Shown one piece after another: positions 22,230 to 35,142 of a DNA stretch of 64,000 nt (the first letter of the stretch is position 1; each line of letters opens with the position of its first letter). Below the pieces are notes generated by a model that did not search any database, was not told the DNA's origin, and saw nothing but the letters and a program-made list of their open reading frames with translations. The position numbers and the translations under genes are program-made. Source of the DNA: Zonotrichia leucophrys gambelii (Eukaryota > Chordata > Aves > Passeriformes > Passerellidae); NCBI RefSeq assembly GCF_028769735.1, contig NC_088173.1, positions 63,024,421-63,088,420 of the forward strand, given 5' to 3'.

Positions 22230-25200
22230 CATTCAGCCAGCCAAAAGTGTCTCTGAGCTGAAACACCACAGTTGCCACCTCTGGCCCAGCAGCGAGGGTC
22301 AGACGGGCCCAGGCACAATCTACCTGGTAATATTGGGATTCATATTCCAATACCACCTGAACCAAAAAAGCTTTTCACCCACTACAGTAACTGACGAAAC
22401 CTTTTCTCAAAGAACATGCAAATGAAGTGTGCAGTGCTGTCTTTAATGAAGAGCTCAGGAATTTTCCCGTGTAGGAAAGAAGCTACAGTGAAAATGATAG
22501 CACAATTTCTGCTTCATATTTCACAACCTAGTTACCACAATATCGGGGATCTTATTCCTATCAAATATACAAGTAGTAGGTACTAAACTACTCCTATCTC
22601 TGGTGTGTTGTTTTGAGTTTTTTCAGGGTTTCTTGTTTTCCTTCTATGTTTATTTTTCTTTTTTCTTTTGGTCTGACATGCCTGTAGAGATAAAAAGATC
22701 TTTATCGCACAGCAAAATATTATGAATACTCTTCATTTTCTTCCTCCCTCAGAAAATATCAGTAACTAGACACTTGTTTTCCAACACTAGAAGTGTAGAA
22801 AAGTAGCTCTTTTCTACAAAATGACTGATGTTCAGGATTATTTATTTGTGACCAAGGGCTTGTTTCAGTTTTTGTATGGTTAAATTGGCTGAGGGCATTA
22901 TAAGAATAGTATTAATTGAGTACATTTGAGTATGTACTCAAATATAGTTTTTGAGATTAATAGTTTTGACCACATAGAGACAATAATTAAAAATGTGTAA
23001 GACAACCACTAGCATGAAAAGTGTTAATAATAAAATAATTTGCTGAAATGCGTTTTAAAATTAAAATTTTAAATTTAAAATTTTAAAACTGGCCATTAGT
23101 CTTTTGAACATTTTCATTACAGATTTAATATTCCCTGATATATGCATATATGTACATACATATACACACATACACATTTATTTGTAAAGAGTAGAATGAT
23201 GACTCTTTTTCCTTGGCCCTGAACATTATCTGTCATCATTTTATAACAATATGGTTATGAAATCCCAAACTAAGTGACACAAGTTAAACTATTTGCTCAC
23301 TTCAGAAAAAATGCAGACTTAGAACACTGATAACATCAGAAATTAAAGAATCTTAATCCTTTTCCTAATGTGTCTTAGTGCACTAACTATTTATTTGGTC
23401 ATAAATAGCAAAGACAGTAATCAACGTTTCTTTAACTTCATTTTGACATTTCAAGGTATTCAAAGCTGTTTAATTTTTTTCCTTTAGACAATGAACTCAG
23501 GTTTCTAGACTGGGCTATTTCTTTCAACTCTCTGGTAGTTACTAATAATATCCTTACCTTATTTATAATGTACTTATTTCAAGATTCATCATGTTTAACA
23601 AATAAAATGAAAAATAAATTTAACAGAAAATAATCTGGTTTTTTACCTTTTTGTTTGCTAGCTGGAACTGCAAATTAATTTCATAAGTTTAGCACTTAAG
23701 AAACCTATGATTTTTGTCTCTTCATTTTACAAATGCTTTAACTTGCATAAATGTGCAGTACAGAATAATTTTATATTTGCTAAAATGTTGGTTTCACCCG
23801 TAAGAACATAGACTTAATATATGCCTGTGTTGTCTGGAAAATGTGACCTCCCTTTGGGGAAAGTTTAACATTACCCTCCTTGGCTTCAGAGCAGAGCATT
23901 ACATTTCTTAATGCAAACCAAAGTTTTTGCAGTCTCCTAAAGTCCTCTAGTTATTCACAGCCACCTGAATCGTGATGGTGTCAAGAACCAGTGGACATAG
24001 TTATACTGTGCCTAGGCCTTTTGTCTAGGTTCACATGTGCTGAATAGTGTCACCAGCGTGGCAGTGTTTGTGCAGTCGGTCCCACCTCGTGCATACAGGT
24101 CTTTGTAAGCAGTGCCTTGAGAGGGAAGAACCTTCAGTGTTTCTTTTCCAACAGGTGGGCAGTTATATATTTTGGGCTAAAATTAAAGCTGATTAAGGGA
24201 GATTGGTTATTAGGTATCTGCTGAGATGGACGCCTCTGTAGAGCTGGTGAGCAGGAGCACAACAAGCAGACCTCAGTTGTTAAAGGGACAGCTTCTATGG
24301 ACGGGCCAGAGACCCCCATGTGAGGCAGCACAGCAATGGGGATGCTGAGGTCTCCCTGCCTAGGTAGGATTTACACTCCTAATCAGTAACATTTCATATT
24401 CATGAGCTGGATAGTGGGTTTTGGCTAGTTTTTGTGGAATATGTTGTACTGCTTTCTACGGAGAACTGAATATATTTCTAGAGTACAGAAAGTTAATAAA
24501 ATGACAGTAATAAAAAGACTAAAGTATCATTCAACTGTGACAATTTTATTCAAAGAAACAAAACATTCTATTTTTATTTCCTGGTTTATAGAGCAAACAT
24601 TCTTTTAAAATAATCTGACTGTTTCCCTCTGAATTAATTTATTCTGCAAAACTTGCAGGAATGACCCAATTATGTCAGGAAATGCACACACAAATTAGGT
24701 AACTATTCCATATGTTTTCATCCACTGTTATTTTACATCAGTATCCAGCATGTACCAAAACAACTGTTTGCTGTGAAGGCATTATTAGTTCCAAACAGAT
24801 GAAGAGATGTCACATTCAATTTTTTTTTTTTTCTCACATCTTTGTTCTAACATGATGGCAGCAGAAGGTAAGAAATCTATGAGTAATTGTGAGGGGAGAA
24901 AAAAGTTAAAAATGAAAAATGCTACTTACAAGTCTGCATCTTTTACTGGCAGTAAGATGAAAGACTTGTTGTCTCATTAAAAGTTAGACACAGTATCCAA
25001 CTACTTCATAAAATTTTACTGGAAAGATATAATATATTTTAACATAATATTAACCACTTTAAGAGGTATTTCCTAGTAAGTCTAATGTTTCATTTCTAAA
25101 TCAGAATAAGTACTTAGATGCACTAAAGCTCTCTGGTTGTTTCATTGACCTGAGTTCTTTACTTTTAAAAAGCATTTCCTTTTAAAGAATACAGTTTATA

Positions 25201-25305
25201 TTTCTTCACACATTTGGACAAGCATCCAATCTTGAATTACACATATAATTGAAATTGATCAAGTTCCTAACGTCTTTCTGAGTGGAACAATTATTTTGCT
25301 TTGGC
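22230..25305. other. Mostly unique AT-rich DNA
   Basis: 22230-22325 remains G+C-rich and may be part of the preceding LTR. A near-palindromic AT segment (arms GTTTTAAAATT and AATTTTAAAAC) lies at 23052-23089. A TA/CA-rich patch spans 23138-23176. 24000-24350 is moderately G+C-rich without a recognised identity. A 13-base T run is at 24820-24832. No gene recognised. Confidence 0.5.
23052..23089. repeat. AT-only inverted repeat, 11-base arms
   Basis: GTTTTAAAATT (23052-23062) and AATTTTAAAAC (23079-23089) are perfect inverted arms around a 16-base AT-only centre. It could extrude as a cruciform, but such sequences are frequent in AT-rich DNA. Confidence 0.7.
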
Positions 25306-25320
25306 GTGTGTGTGTGTGTG
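25306..25320 (+). repeat. (GT)n microsatellite, 15 bases
   Basis: GTGTGTGTGTGTGTG, 28 bases before a CR1 3' fragment. Confidence 0.9.
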
Positions 25321-25347
25321 CAGTAGGGGGAGTAGCAGTAAAATCAC

Positions 25348-25487
25348 TGGAAGTGTCCAAGGTCAGGGTTGGACAGGGCTTTGAGCAATCTGGGCTAGTA
25401 AAAGGTGTCCTTTTCTATGGCAGGTTGATTGGAACCGGATGATCTTTAAGGTCCATTGCAACCCAAAGCTTTCTATCATTCTATGAC
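25348..25487 (+). mobile_element. CR1 LINE 3' end
   Basis: The plus strand reads GGAAGTGTCCAAGGTCAGGG, GGACAGGGCTTTGAGCAATC, CTATGGCAGGTTGATTGGAA, then GATGATCTTTAAGGTCCATTG and the tail TTCTATCATTCTATGA. This is the CR1 3'UTR with its terminal ATTCTATGAT-type repeat, severely 5'-truncated as is usual for CR1. It is a relatively well-preserved copy. Confidence 0.93.
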
Positions 25488-28400
25488 CACTGGCAAAATT
25501 AAAATCCATTATTTTGAGTCCATTTTTCTTTCTTCTTTTTTTTTTTTTCTGTTTTGTGGTTGTTGTTGGTTTTGTTGTTAGCATGTGACTTTATCTGTAT
25601 TTACACTCATGAACTGTGAACACCCTGCACTTTGAACTGGTTTTGTTCCTACTAAGGATTGCTATCATAACTTCTTATATTATGAAAATGGGGCTTGAGC
25701 TCCTTGGATGAATACAGTATCAGGCGTTCTCTGAAACTTTTGCTTCAGGCTGGGAAGTTTTGAAGTACAAAGATCCTCCTGATACTATATGTACCCTAAC
25801 ACTCATATCGAGACAGTTAAAAATCTTTAAGTATGTAAAAGGAAAGTATTTGTATGCATACCCATATCCAATCTATTCAATATTAGAATGTTTTATTTAT
25901 TACATCACAGTAGAAATATCCTCAACAGAATTTAAATTCTAGAAAATATTTTTTTGCTTCTTTGTCCATTTCTCTGTGTTCTCTGTAAAAATGGCTTACC
26001 AGTAAATTTGAGAATGCCAGATCCCCTGTGAATTCAGTCTTTATTTGCATGAAGACTTTTAGGTAATCGTGCATCCCAAGAGAATGACCAAGTACTTTAA
26101 AACGAAGAACAAAATTGCATGAGACTTCAACCTTACTTCTGCCAGTCCTCCTAAGATTACTTTTAGGCCTAGGAAGTTTGACAGGGATGGCCAGTAGTGA
26201 TAAAAAGGAATCAAAACAATGATGTGGGCTCTGAATAAAATAAAAGAGCTTTGCAATAAGTGCAGTGTGAAGGGCATATAGGAACTGTCATTTCAAAGAG
26301 GCTAAGTGACATGTCAGTGGCAAAATGGGTCATGCTAGAAAGTATTTCTGTTCAAATGGGAGTTCAAGTCTGAGGATAAGGAGCTGTTCGGCAGGCAAAT
26401 GCATTTTGAGCTACTCTGAATTTGAAAATGGACATTCTTTGTTAGCAGTATTTTGGTTTGCTTTTCACTGGAAAGGAACATCTATTCAAAACAATCTCTG
26501 TCATTACTGAGAACAAATTGGAGACTGATATGGGGGAGTTTGTCCTCCATTATTACAGTTAGGGAAAAAAAGAAAAAAAAGGAAGAGCATATTTTTTGGT
26601 TTCTTTGGTAAAAGCTACAAGAAATCAATTCTAAAGCAGTTGTTTACCAGATAGGAGACGTGCCTATACAGCAATCCTAGCTAATAGAAATTTCTGGAAT
26701 CTGTAAAGTTTAAATGAATTATGGAAATGTGGTTTTATGACAGTTCATTAACCCATAACACAGTCAGTTTATTTAGCTTAGAACTGTATTTCAGTCAAGC
26801 ATTTCCTTTAACAATTAATAGTATGTCGTTATATTATTGCCATTTAGATAGTAATTTTTCAAATTCATATAATCTTTTCCCTTCAATCTCTATTTTAATC
26901 CTATTCTATGGCTTCCCTGGACTGGTTTTACATTGTCTTTTGGCCAACACTTTTTCCCTTCTAGATGAGTGTCCTTGAGCAGTAACAAGATCCATCAAAC
27001 TTCGGATAGAATTGTATTTCCTGAGCCAGGTAGAAACGTCAGAATCTGTTTCTGTAGTTCATAATGATAAAGTAAAAATAATGGGTTAAAAAATTTTAAC
27101 AAATTTAAAACGTAAGAAAAGGAAGGGAAAGGATTCTCTCAGTAGATAATGAAAAATAATTTAAAATGGATAAATTCTATACCCTAACTGCTAAGACGGT
27201 TTGTTGTGTAAAGCAAAGTTTCCACAAGCATTGTAGAACCAAATGTACTTCGGATGAAGTATTATGTCTTACAGACATGACAAGATGTGACACCTTATAA
27301 TACATGACAAGATTTCTCTGAAGGCTCAGAAAGGGCCTGAATAATAAATTCCAAAACTGTACTGCATCTTGGGATTCTGTGTCTAAAAACTGAAATAAAA
27401 TATTGGTTCCAATAATGTCTTATATTTCAGTCCCTTTCAGGGTTGCTCTAAAGAATTCTATTGATATTTTAAAAAACCCAAACAAATTAGATATTTGGTT
27501 TTAGATTCCTAAATAATTATGTTGTGTTAACAGTGAAAATATACATTAGATACTCTAGATATATAAGATATATTTAGCGACATCTGTCTTAGGGATATAG
27601 ATATATTAGATATATTTCTGCAAGCAGCTCTATTATGAACATTCCTGTTACTTTATAAAATAGACCTAATCATGACCAAAACATATTTGGTCACTCAGGA
27701 ACAAAGTCAAACTCTAAAGGTTAGATAAAAAAATTGCAGTTTTTTGGAAAGAATCCTGGGAAAAGTTACTGGAAAGCTCAAAGGAAAGGAAAGGAAAAGA
27801 ATGGAAAGGGCATAAGCTTTTTAACACAGTATCCAAAAAGAAAGGTTTTTTTTTTTAATCTGTCCTTCTCAGTTTAAATTTCTATCATGCCACCTTAAAA
27901 TTAAAAAAAATATACTGTCAAATGAATAGCAAAATAAAAAATATTTTAAAAAAATCCACAACCCATTCTAACACATCTCATGCTGTCTTTGATTTCACTG
28001 AAAGCTAAATCAAGTTGTGGTAATTTGTACGTGGACTGCAATAAGTATCCTGGGATAAAGAATCATACTTTTATTTTAATTGACCTGTTGGTGTTAAGTC
28101 CCAAAAAAACCATTTTTCTGTAATATTTTTCTCTGATATGAAAATTACTTTGACCCCTTTTGACATGTTTTCTGTAAATTTACTGTCATTAAAATAATTT
28201 AAAGAAATAAAATACGGCATCTTTTTTTTAAAATACAAAACTTTCTATCTTACTTTGTATTTTTAGTTGCTTTGAGACAAAAATGCTCCATCCCAGTAAG
28301 ACTATATAATATTAAGAAATGGAAATGAAAAGCAATCTTTAGTATCTGTGAAAAACATAATTGGAAAGTGACAATAAAATCTAGATCTTAAATTATTCAC

Positions 28401-31400
28401 ATCAATTGTACAACAAAGAGTGAGAAAATTTGAATTTTTTTTACTTCTCATTAAGCAGTGGCAAAAACAGTGTTCTGAGGCAGGTCATGTGATTGTATTT
28501 TTCTGTAACTAAAACCAGCTATTCCACAGGGATCTCATAGATGGAAAACCTGTTTGCCGATCTGCTGCACCATTTCATTCTCCATTGTGCTTTTTTCTCG
28601 TGCAGCACATGGCTTCATGTGCAGACCGTTACACTAATTTGTGAAGGCTCAAAAATTTTGAGATAAACCTGAGAGGCAAAGTAGAAAAATAATCATTTTG
28701 TAAAGGGAGAAGAAATGAAGTGTTTGTTCAAGTTTAACCTTCTGCTCTATACCAATATAAAAAAGTAGTAGTGAGGGATCTAATCAGTGTTAGAATAATA
28801 CTGATTAGAATCCCTTTCTTGACATTTTTTTATGTTATTGACAATTTTCACTCAAAATTCACTCAAGAGAAATAATTAACAATGTTTTTTTCAAACAGGA
28901 AATAATGTTTATGTTTTGATTTTCTCCCTGTATTAAAATGTGTGCATGAAAATTTTCACTTCCTTTTCTTGTTTTCCTTTCATCCATTATCTCACAGTAT
29001 TTTAGATTTTATAGGATATTTGCTGTGCTTTTATTTTCTTTCTACTGCCTTAACCCCCATATCATGACCTTCCCAGCTAAGCTAAGGGCCGCAGCTTGAA
29101 ATTAGATTCTTTTGGTGAGCCGAGGCCTTAATCCAACAGATTAATGACATTTTCTTTTTATGAAAAACCAGTTCTTCAGAAAGATTCAGCAAATAAAAAG
29201 CTTTAATGCAGTTTATTTATCAAAATTCTTCATCACTAAACTCTTCCTATTATTTCTGTTAGGTTGTTGCCTGTTTCTTCTCATGATACAAGTACAGAGC
29301 TAAAGATTTTAACAGCAGCTGCCACAGAGAAAACAAGCTGACTCTCATCTTTCTTGGTCGCTTCCTGGCCAAAACAAGTGGGAAAGCCACTTGCAAGCAC
29401 TCCAAAAGTTTTCCATCTAGCAAAAGAAAGTATGAATTGGGATTTAAATCCAAATCCAACATGCAGCTGTAAAAGATGCTGCAACTAAGATGCCAAATTA
29501 GTTTTTTAAAATACTTGAAATAGTTGTTTAGATAGCAACAGAATATTAACTTTAGTGAATTATTTCAACATCTCCATAATAGCTGCCTAATGGATTCTTA
29601 GTGTTTAACAGTACCAGTGGTTTCTAACCACTTACTACAGTAGCATTTCATAGCTGTGGATGTAAATGATGGCTTCAGCAATTGTCAGTTGACTTACATC
29701 ATTTGAGTAACAAACATGACAGCTTTTTGATTTTGGTTTATTTTTGTACTGACAGAATTGAGAACAAGTGTTCCAAGTTAGATAAACCTCAAAGTGATTC
29801 CTTCAGATCCCAGGAAAGCATGTCAGCTCTGTTAGACAGCATGTGCAAATTATAATCTAGTCATAACAATGGGTTTGTTGTGTTGACAAATTTTAAACAC
29901 TATATAATTTATTTACATAGCAAAAATAACTCCAAAAAGCTAGGCTAAAAGATGACAATAATTTCTTCTGAGAGGGCTCTGTGAATATCTCTTGACAGCA
30001 AAGGAACAGATTTCTGAGTGGGCCTAACTGAATATTTCCTATGAAATTATTTTCTTTTTAGTCACAACTGATCTTTTCATGTTGAATGGACTGAAGGTAT
30101 CAATTTGTCTGTAGCTATTACATGGAGGGATTTCAACGTGCACCCTTTATTTATCTTGACTTTGTGCCAAGATCAATGATAGGTATAAACCATATTTTCA
30201 GAATCCGTGTTTCTGTGGGTAGGTAACCCCCAAGAAGCCACCTCATGCTTTAGGTAAGTGTCCTATTTATGTCATCAGGATGCAGAGCTTTTGAAACGCT
30301 GCACAACACACTTGCTGGCAGAATCTATTTATCTTTGTAGTGGTATTGGATTATCTTATCTCCAATTTTTCTCCATCATTTAAGTTATCCCTTAGCTTTG
30401 TTTCTCTTGCCTTTTGCCACCTGTACTCCCTTGTCTTTTATATGAAGTCTGTTTCCATTTCAGAAACTATCAGAGGTTGATTCATTAACATCAGACCACT
30501 TAAGACTTTCTTGTGCCCAACAAGACACGCTGTTCTCCTAGGAGGAACAGTACCCTGAAAATATTTGTTACCACCTGGGCTGACTCAGATTCAATGACAT
30601 TTTAATTGCTGCTGTACACTTCAGGAGTCACCCAATACTTGGATGCTTGTGAACTTGTGAATCAGGGATACAAATGCCAAATACTTCTCTGCTCTCCTAG
30701 CTGGCGCTAACATAGACTGCCATACAGACATCTGCCAATAGCTTGGCTTCATAGCTATTTTTAACACTGTCAAAACAACAGATTTTTCTGGGGAACAGCA
30801 GTCTGACTTCTCTGGAGAAAAAAACCCAAACTGTTTATCCTCAAGAGACTACAATCTAAATGGTTAAAGTTATGATTATAAAAAAAATGAAAATAAAACT
30901 GTTTATTGAAATTATTGTTGCAATAATTTCTCCTGCCTCAGCTCACAAAGCTAAACAAAAAGAATTTAAGTGTAGAGAGAAACATTACTATATGTATAGC
31001 AAGTTCTTCAAGAAGAAATGTGTAGATGGTGTTTGATTCTTTATTCACTTTAAAATGTTGGTTGTAAAATACTAGGCATAAGTGCAGTTGCTAATAACTT
31101 AAAAACAATATGAGATATTTTGTATCTTTAAAAACTTTGTATTTTTTAAAGAGAGGAGGAAGTTTTAACCTGTTTCAAACCAATAGATTACTCATAGAAA
31201 TAGAAATGTGTTACAGCAATCATGTAATTCATTAAACTTTGCCTTTTTTGCCTTTTTTTTTCTCCTCCTTTTTGTGTGTGTTTAGTATGATCTTATTACA
31301 TCTCTTTTGAAGAAGCTTTCATGTACTACATATATCAAGTTACTATCTGACTTGAAGGAAAAAAGAGAAAATAGAGAAACACATAGCTTTTCCTAATAAA

Positions 31401-31866
31401 TACAGCAAGTAACATTAGCAGTAAGCATTTACTGCTGTTGTTTATTTTTTTTTTTTTTGTACACAGATGCATTGCTTTCCTTTCTAAGTTTTTTCTATAG
31501 TTTGGTCAAATCAGAAAAATTATGTACTACATTTCCATCAATCCTATTCTTTCTTATGTAAGTCTTCTATAGTGTAATGTGATGTTCATATTTTCCCCCT
31601 TCATAATATTAATGAAAAGCCCAGGATAAACACAATTTTTGAGCATGAAAATATAGGACTGCGAATGAGGTTCCACTCCATGCAAAATTGGGAAATAAAT
31701 TTTGATGAGCTATGATGCTGAATGATACAAACACTTATGAATCATCATTGGCAATGATCTATTCTTTCTCAAATTGCAGGGTTATATGTTGGAATTTTAA
31801 AGACTCGTGGAGAAGAAGAGTACTCTGTTTTCTCTGGGGCATAAAGTCGTTTACATAAACTGTAAA
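25488..31866. other. Long unique AT-rich stretch, possible conserved elements
   Basis: More than 6 kb with no mobile element that I recognise and no gene. Open frames such as 26721-26978 and the overlapping pair at 29259-29484 (minus) carry no domain. Two patches look less random: 28550-28640, with an inverted E-box-like pair, and 29080-29160, with TAATCC and GATTAATGAC motifs. Either could be a conserved non-coding element. Confidence 0.5.
28605..28622. repeat. Short perfect hairpin with CACATG/CATGTG arms
   Basis: GCACATG (28605-28611), loop GCTT, CATGTGC (28616-28622). Each arm contains an E-box-like CANNTG core. Confidence 0.6.
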
Positions 31867-32189
31867 ATGCAAATATTTCCCTGACGATTTGTTTTCCTTG
31901 GGAAATTAAGACCTTTTAGTTGTGATCTTATTATGGAAGAAAATAGTGCCTGAATTTCAATTCACTAAAACTCATACCACACACTGCATACTGTGTTGCT
32001 TGCAGAATTATTTGTTACCAGGGATTTGAGGTGAATTATGCAAATTAAGCTGTAACAGAAACCAGATCCAATCTTATGAGTCAGAAAGAAAACTGAATAG
32101 AGCAAGTGCTTACACAAGCATCAGGTATTTCACACTGGCCCAGAAAATATTTATTGTTATTGTTCAGATTGCAGAGAAAACATTTGCAT
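31867..32189. promoter_or_regulatory. Candidate enhancer: three octamers plus SOX-like and AP-1-like sites
   Basis: Perfect POU octamers occur at 31867-31874 (ATGCAAAT), 32038-32045 (ATGCAAAT) and 32182-32189 (ATTTGCAT, the reverse). A tandem pair of SOX-type ATTGTT sites lies at 32153-32158 and 32159-32164, 17 bases before the third octamer. A perfect TGAGTCA (AP-1 type) lies at 32077-32083. POU and SOX proteins bind together at many neural and stem-cell enhancers, so this spacing is suggestive. I counted about ten perfect octamers in the whole window, and three within 323 bases is more than expected by chance. No gene is visible nearby, so the target is unknown and there is no evidence of activity. 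Confidence 0.35.
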
Positions 32190-33149
32190 AAATTCTGTAT
32201 TATCATATAATATGCATGAGTTATAAATCTCTGGAGTGAATGTTAGAAAAGAAAATATTCTATTTTTTATTACTTTTTTATTCTTTTAATAAATTTAAAG
32301 ATATATATATTTGTAGTTTCAGCTGCTTTCAGTTCCTTAATTTTTTCCATCTACTGTTCAAGATTAATTTTTACATTCTGACACTTCCTCTTTCTATTTT
32401 TTCGATCTGAAAATTAATTTATTTACAAGTGAGAAGCACAACAATGCCACACAACATTTCAGTCTTGATGCTTCCAAGAGGATGTGCAATTAAGAGCTAT
32501 TGTTCTTTCTCAAATATGACAAAGAAATGCACAGATTTGGGGTTTTTTCGTTGTGGGTAGGTGGAACTTTAAGAATTCAAAGGCAGGCATGTATACATAT
32601 GCTATCAACAAACTACTTGCTTTCCAAAGGCAATTTAACAATCAAGTACCAAAGAGAGACAACAGTTTGCAATTATGATACCAGTGAATATGCCACCCTT
32701 CTTCCCAAACACCAAACCTATGACTGAAAATCACTGACTGAATCATAAAAACAATCAAGAGCACCATTTTCCCTGGAAAATAAAATTTTTTAGATTCACA
32801 AAGAGACAAAAAAAACAAGGCTCTCCACAAAAAAGAATAAAAAAATTAGTCTTTTGGGTACAGGTCCACTGTGTATTTTCCTTTATCTATCCTTGTCACA
32901 ACCTGCCCCTGAAGAAGGGATAACTGAGGTTATTGATAATAGATCCCCTGTGGCAGCTTAGAGTGAAACAGCATTGAATGACCAGTGAATTTATGGCAGG
33001 TTTATTTCAGAATAACTTGGTTGTCATTTGGAAAGGAGGCATACAGCTATTTTAGTTATTATCTATAGAAATATAAAAATATATAAGTAAAAAAATATAA
33101 ATTAAGAAAATAAATAAAGAAAGAAAGGATAAGAGTAGATAGTGAAGAG
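32190..33149. other. Unique AT-rich DNA
   Basis: No gene recognised. The segment 32880-33010 is slightly G+C-richer and could be the edge of an old LTR. 33075-33130 is an A-rich simple stretch (AAATAAATAAAGAAAGAAAGG type). Confidence 0.45.
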
Positions 33150-33745
33150 GACAGATGTCACCCATAGATCCAGCAATGGGACTTGTTAAAATTTTGATGT
33201 CCCTTGGTCAAAGTGATGGTTGCAGTCTTGATCCATCAGGGTTGAGGGGAACTCCTGAAAAAAATCCAATGGTTTCAGGTGGGAACACCCAAGTGCCTCA
33301 CCTGTGGGGGAGTTTTAAATTGTGTGATGCATCACATGTGCAGTTCTGTGGTGGAAGGCCCAAGATAATGAGTGTGGGGGTGCTTCAGGGCTCTTTGATG
33401 GTTTATAACACCTTCTATAACACATCACAACTGTTTCTCACACCAGTATAGTTGAGACAGTTATGCCTTATCAGAAGGGATGAATACTTTCAGGCTTATT
33501 CATCAGTCAGTCCCAGGTTATCAAGAACACAATTGGTTGCAGGGCTAAACTGCTTTATTTAAACAGAAGTTGGTTTGGTGTGGTCATTGTGCAGTGGTGG
33601 ATGCTCACCCCCTGCACCTGGGCTGTTCTTACACAGATCAGAGGTCTCATCCCAACACACCCAAAAACTCTCCCGCTCCCTTTAGGTTGTGGGGTGAAAA
33701 CCTGGCCTCAGCAAATCTCCCACTGCTTTTGCAAATTGTCAATCT
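33150..33745 (-). mobile_element. Possible old LTR, orientation uncertain
   Basis: A moderately G+C-rich block stands out from the AT-rich flanks. On the minus strand it has a U3-like half ending in AAATAAAG (plus-strand CTTTATTT near 33552) followed by about 400 bases that could be R-U5. I found no target-site duplication and no sequence I firmly know. The short open frames 33155-33451 and 33570-33758 lie inside it and show no domain. Confidence 0.3.
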
Positions 33746-35142
33746 TTTGAGTCATTAACATTTAACATTTTAGTCACTCACAATCCTAAGTACCTAAATG
33801 TGTGGGTCCCAGTTATGTTTGTTTTGTAATTGTCTCCAGTAATTTCTTTATGAGAGGTAAAAAGTTGATTTATAAATATATGTAGCTATTGAACTTCAAA
33901 GAAAAGTCTAATTCCTGTTTGCAGATCAGCTTTGAGGTGTCTAGGGAAGTATTCTGGATAAATGTGTCATTTGCATGCAGCATAATACATGTGCTAAGGA
34001 CTTTGCAGGATTTTTGCTTGACAAAAGATTAGTATTGAAGGCTAGTTGCTGCAATTCTAACTCTGTTTAATGATGCCATAATTATGCTGATTTTTTACAT
34101 AAATACCTTTTAACAATTTTGAGGAATTTTAGTATAATTTTGTACAGTACATCTGCAAATATCACTGAGAAGAAAAGCATTCTTTGGACAGAGAAGCAGA
34201 AAATAGCAAATTGTGGTGCCACAAGTGGCAGAATCTGGAAATAGCCAAATGATAAAATCTCTATTCTCCTCATAGTGAGGAACTTGTAGATTATACATGG
34301 ATTTGATTAAAAGCTAAGTAAGGCGTGTACTTCAGCACTTTCTTCAACTTCCAGAGAAAAGACAAATCTGAGCTCTAAATCTACCAGACTTCCCTTGTTT
34401 GCTGGCAAAAGAAAAACACATCTTACTTAAATATTGTCACTGGTAAGGAACAGTCCATTTCCTTTAATTCCATGAAGAATACAATACTAGCTAATGTTAA
34501 TTAGTAATTTTAGCTTGTAAAATACTTGGAGCACATTTTTTCTTTACTATTTGCCTATCAAAATACACATCACTACCAGAAGCCAACAGTAGCTTTTGGT
34601 TTGAAGAAAAACAAAATTATTATGATTAAATCAAATAGAAGGCAATAGTGCAGGTATATGAACATCTTATGCACAGAGAGCTGGACTACATGGTAAGAAA
34701 TTAGCAGACAGTCACTTCTCAAAAGGAAACTGTATTTTGAGCAAATCCACTATGCCTCCGTCTATTAACTTATTAAATATGTTTGAAAGAAACATTTTCT
34801 TAATCAAGCAGTAAAGAGTGAGAATTCAAAAGAGGTTAAAAGAGCTATAGCTCCCTAATTATCCCAGCTCAATATGTAGTATATTTCAAGCTATGCAATG
34901 TAACAGACCCCACTTAAGCATCTGCAAGTATTTAATTTCTAAGCAAGTAATAACTAAATTAAAGCCTAAAAATTAATTTAGAACCATATGACTAAGAGTC
35001 ATGAAGTTAAATTAAATCATAGTATTCTCACAAGCAACTTGCTATGATTTCCTCTCCAGTGAACACTAATCACCATTTATGTACTATTCAGAACTATCAA
35101 AATGATTTGGCAATGCAGCATCAGATTTTTAGATTTTCACAT
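33746..35142. other. Unique AT-rich DNA
   Basis: No gene or mobile element recognised. It holds short overlapping antisense frames at 34082-34298 only. Confidence 0.55.

Noticed and set aside
23138..23176. TATA-rich tracts (also at 50255-50315 and 51477-51503) as promoters
   Set aside because: These are simple repeats without initiator, CpG island or following gene.
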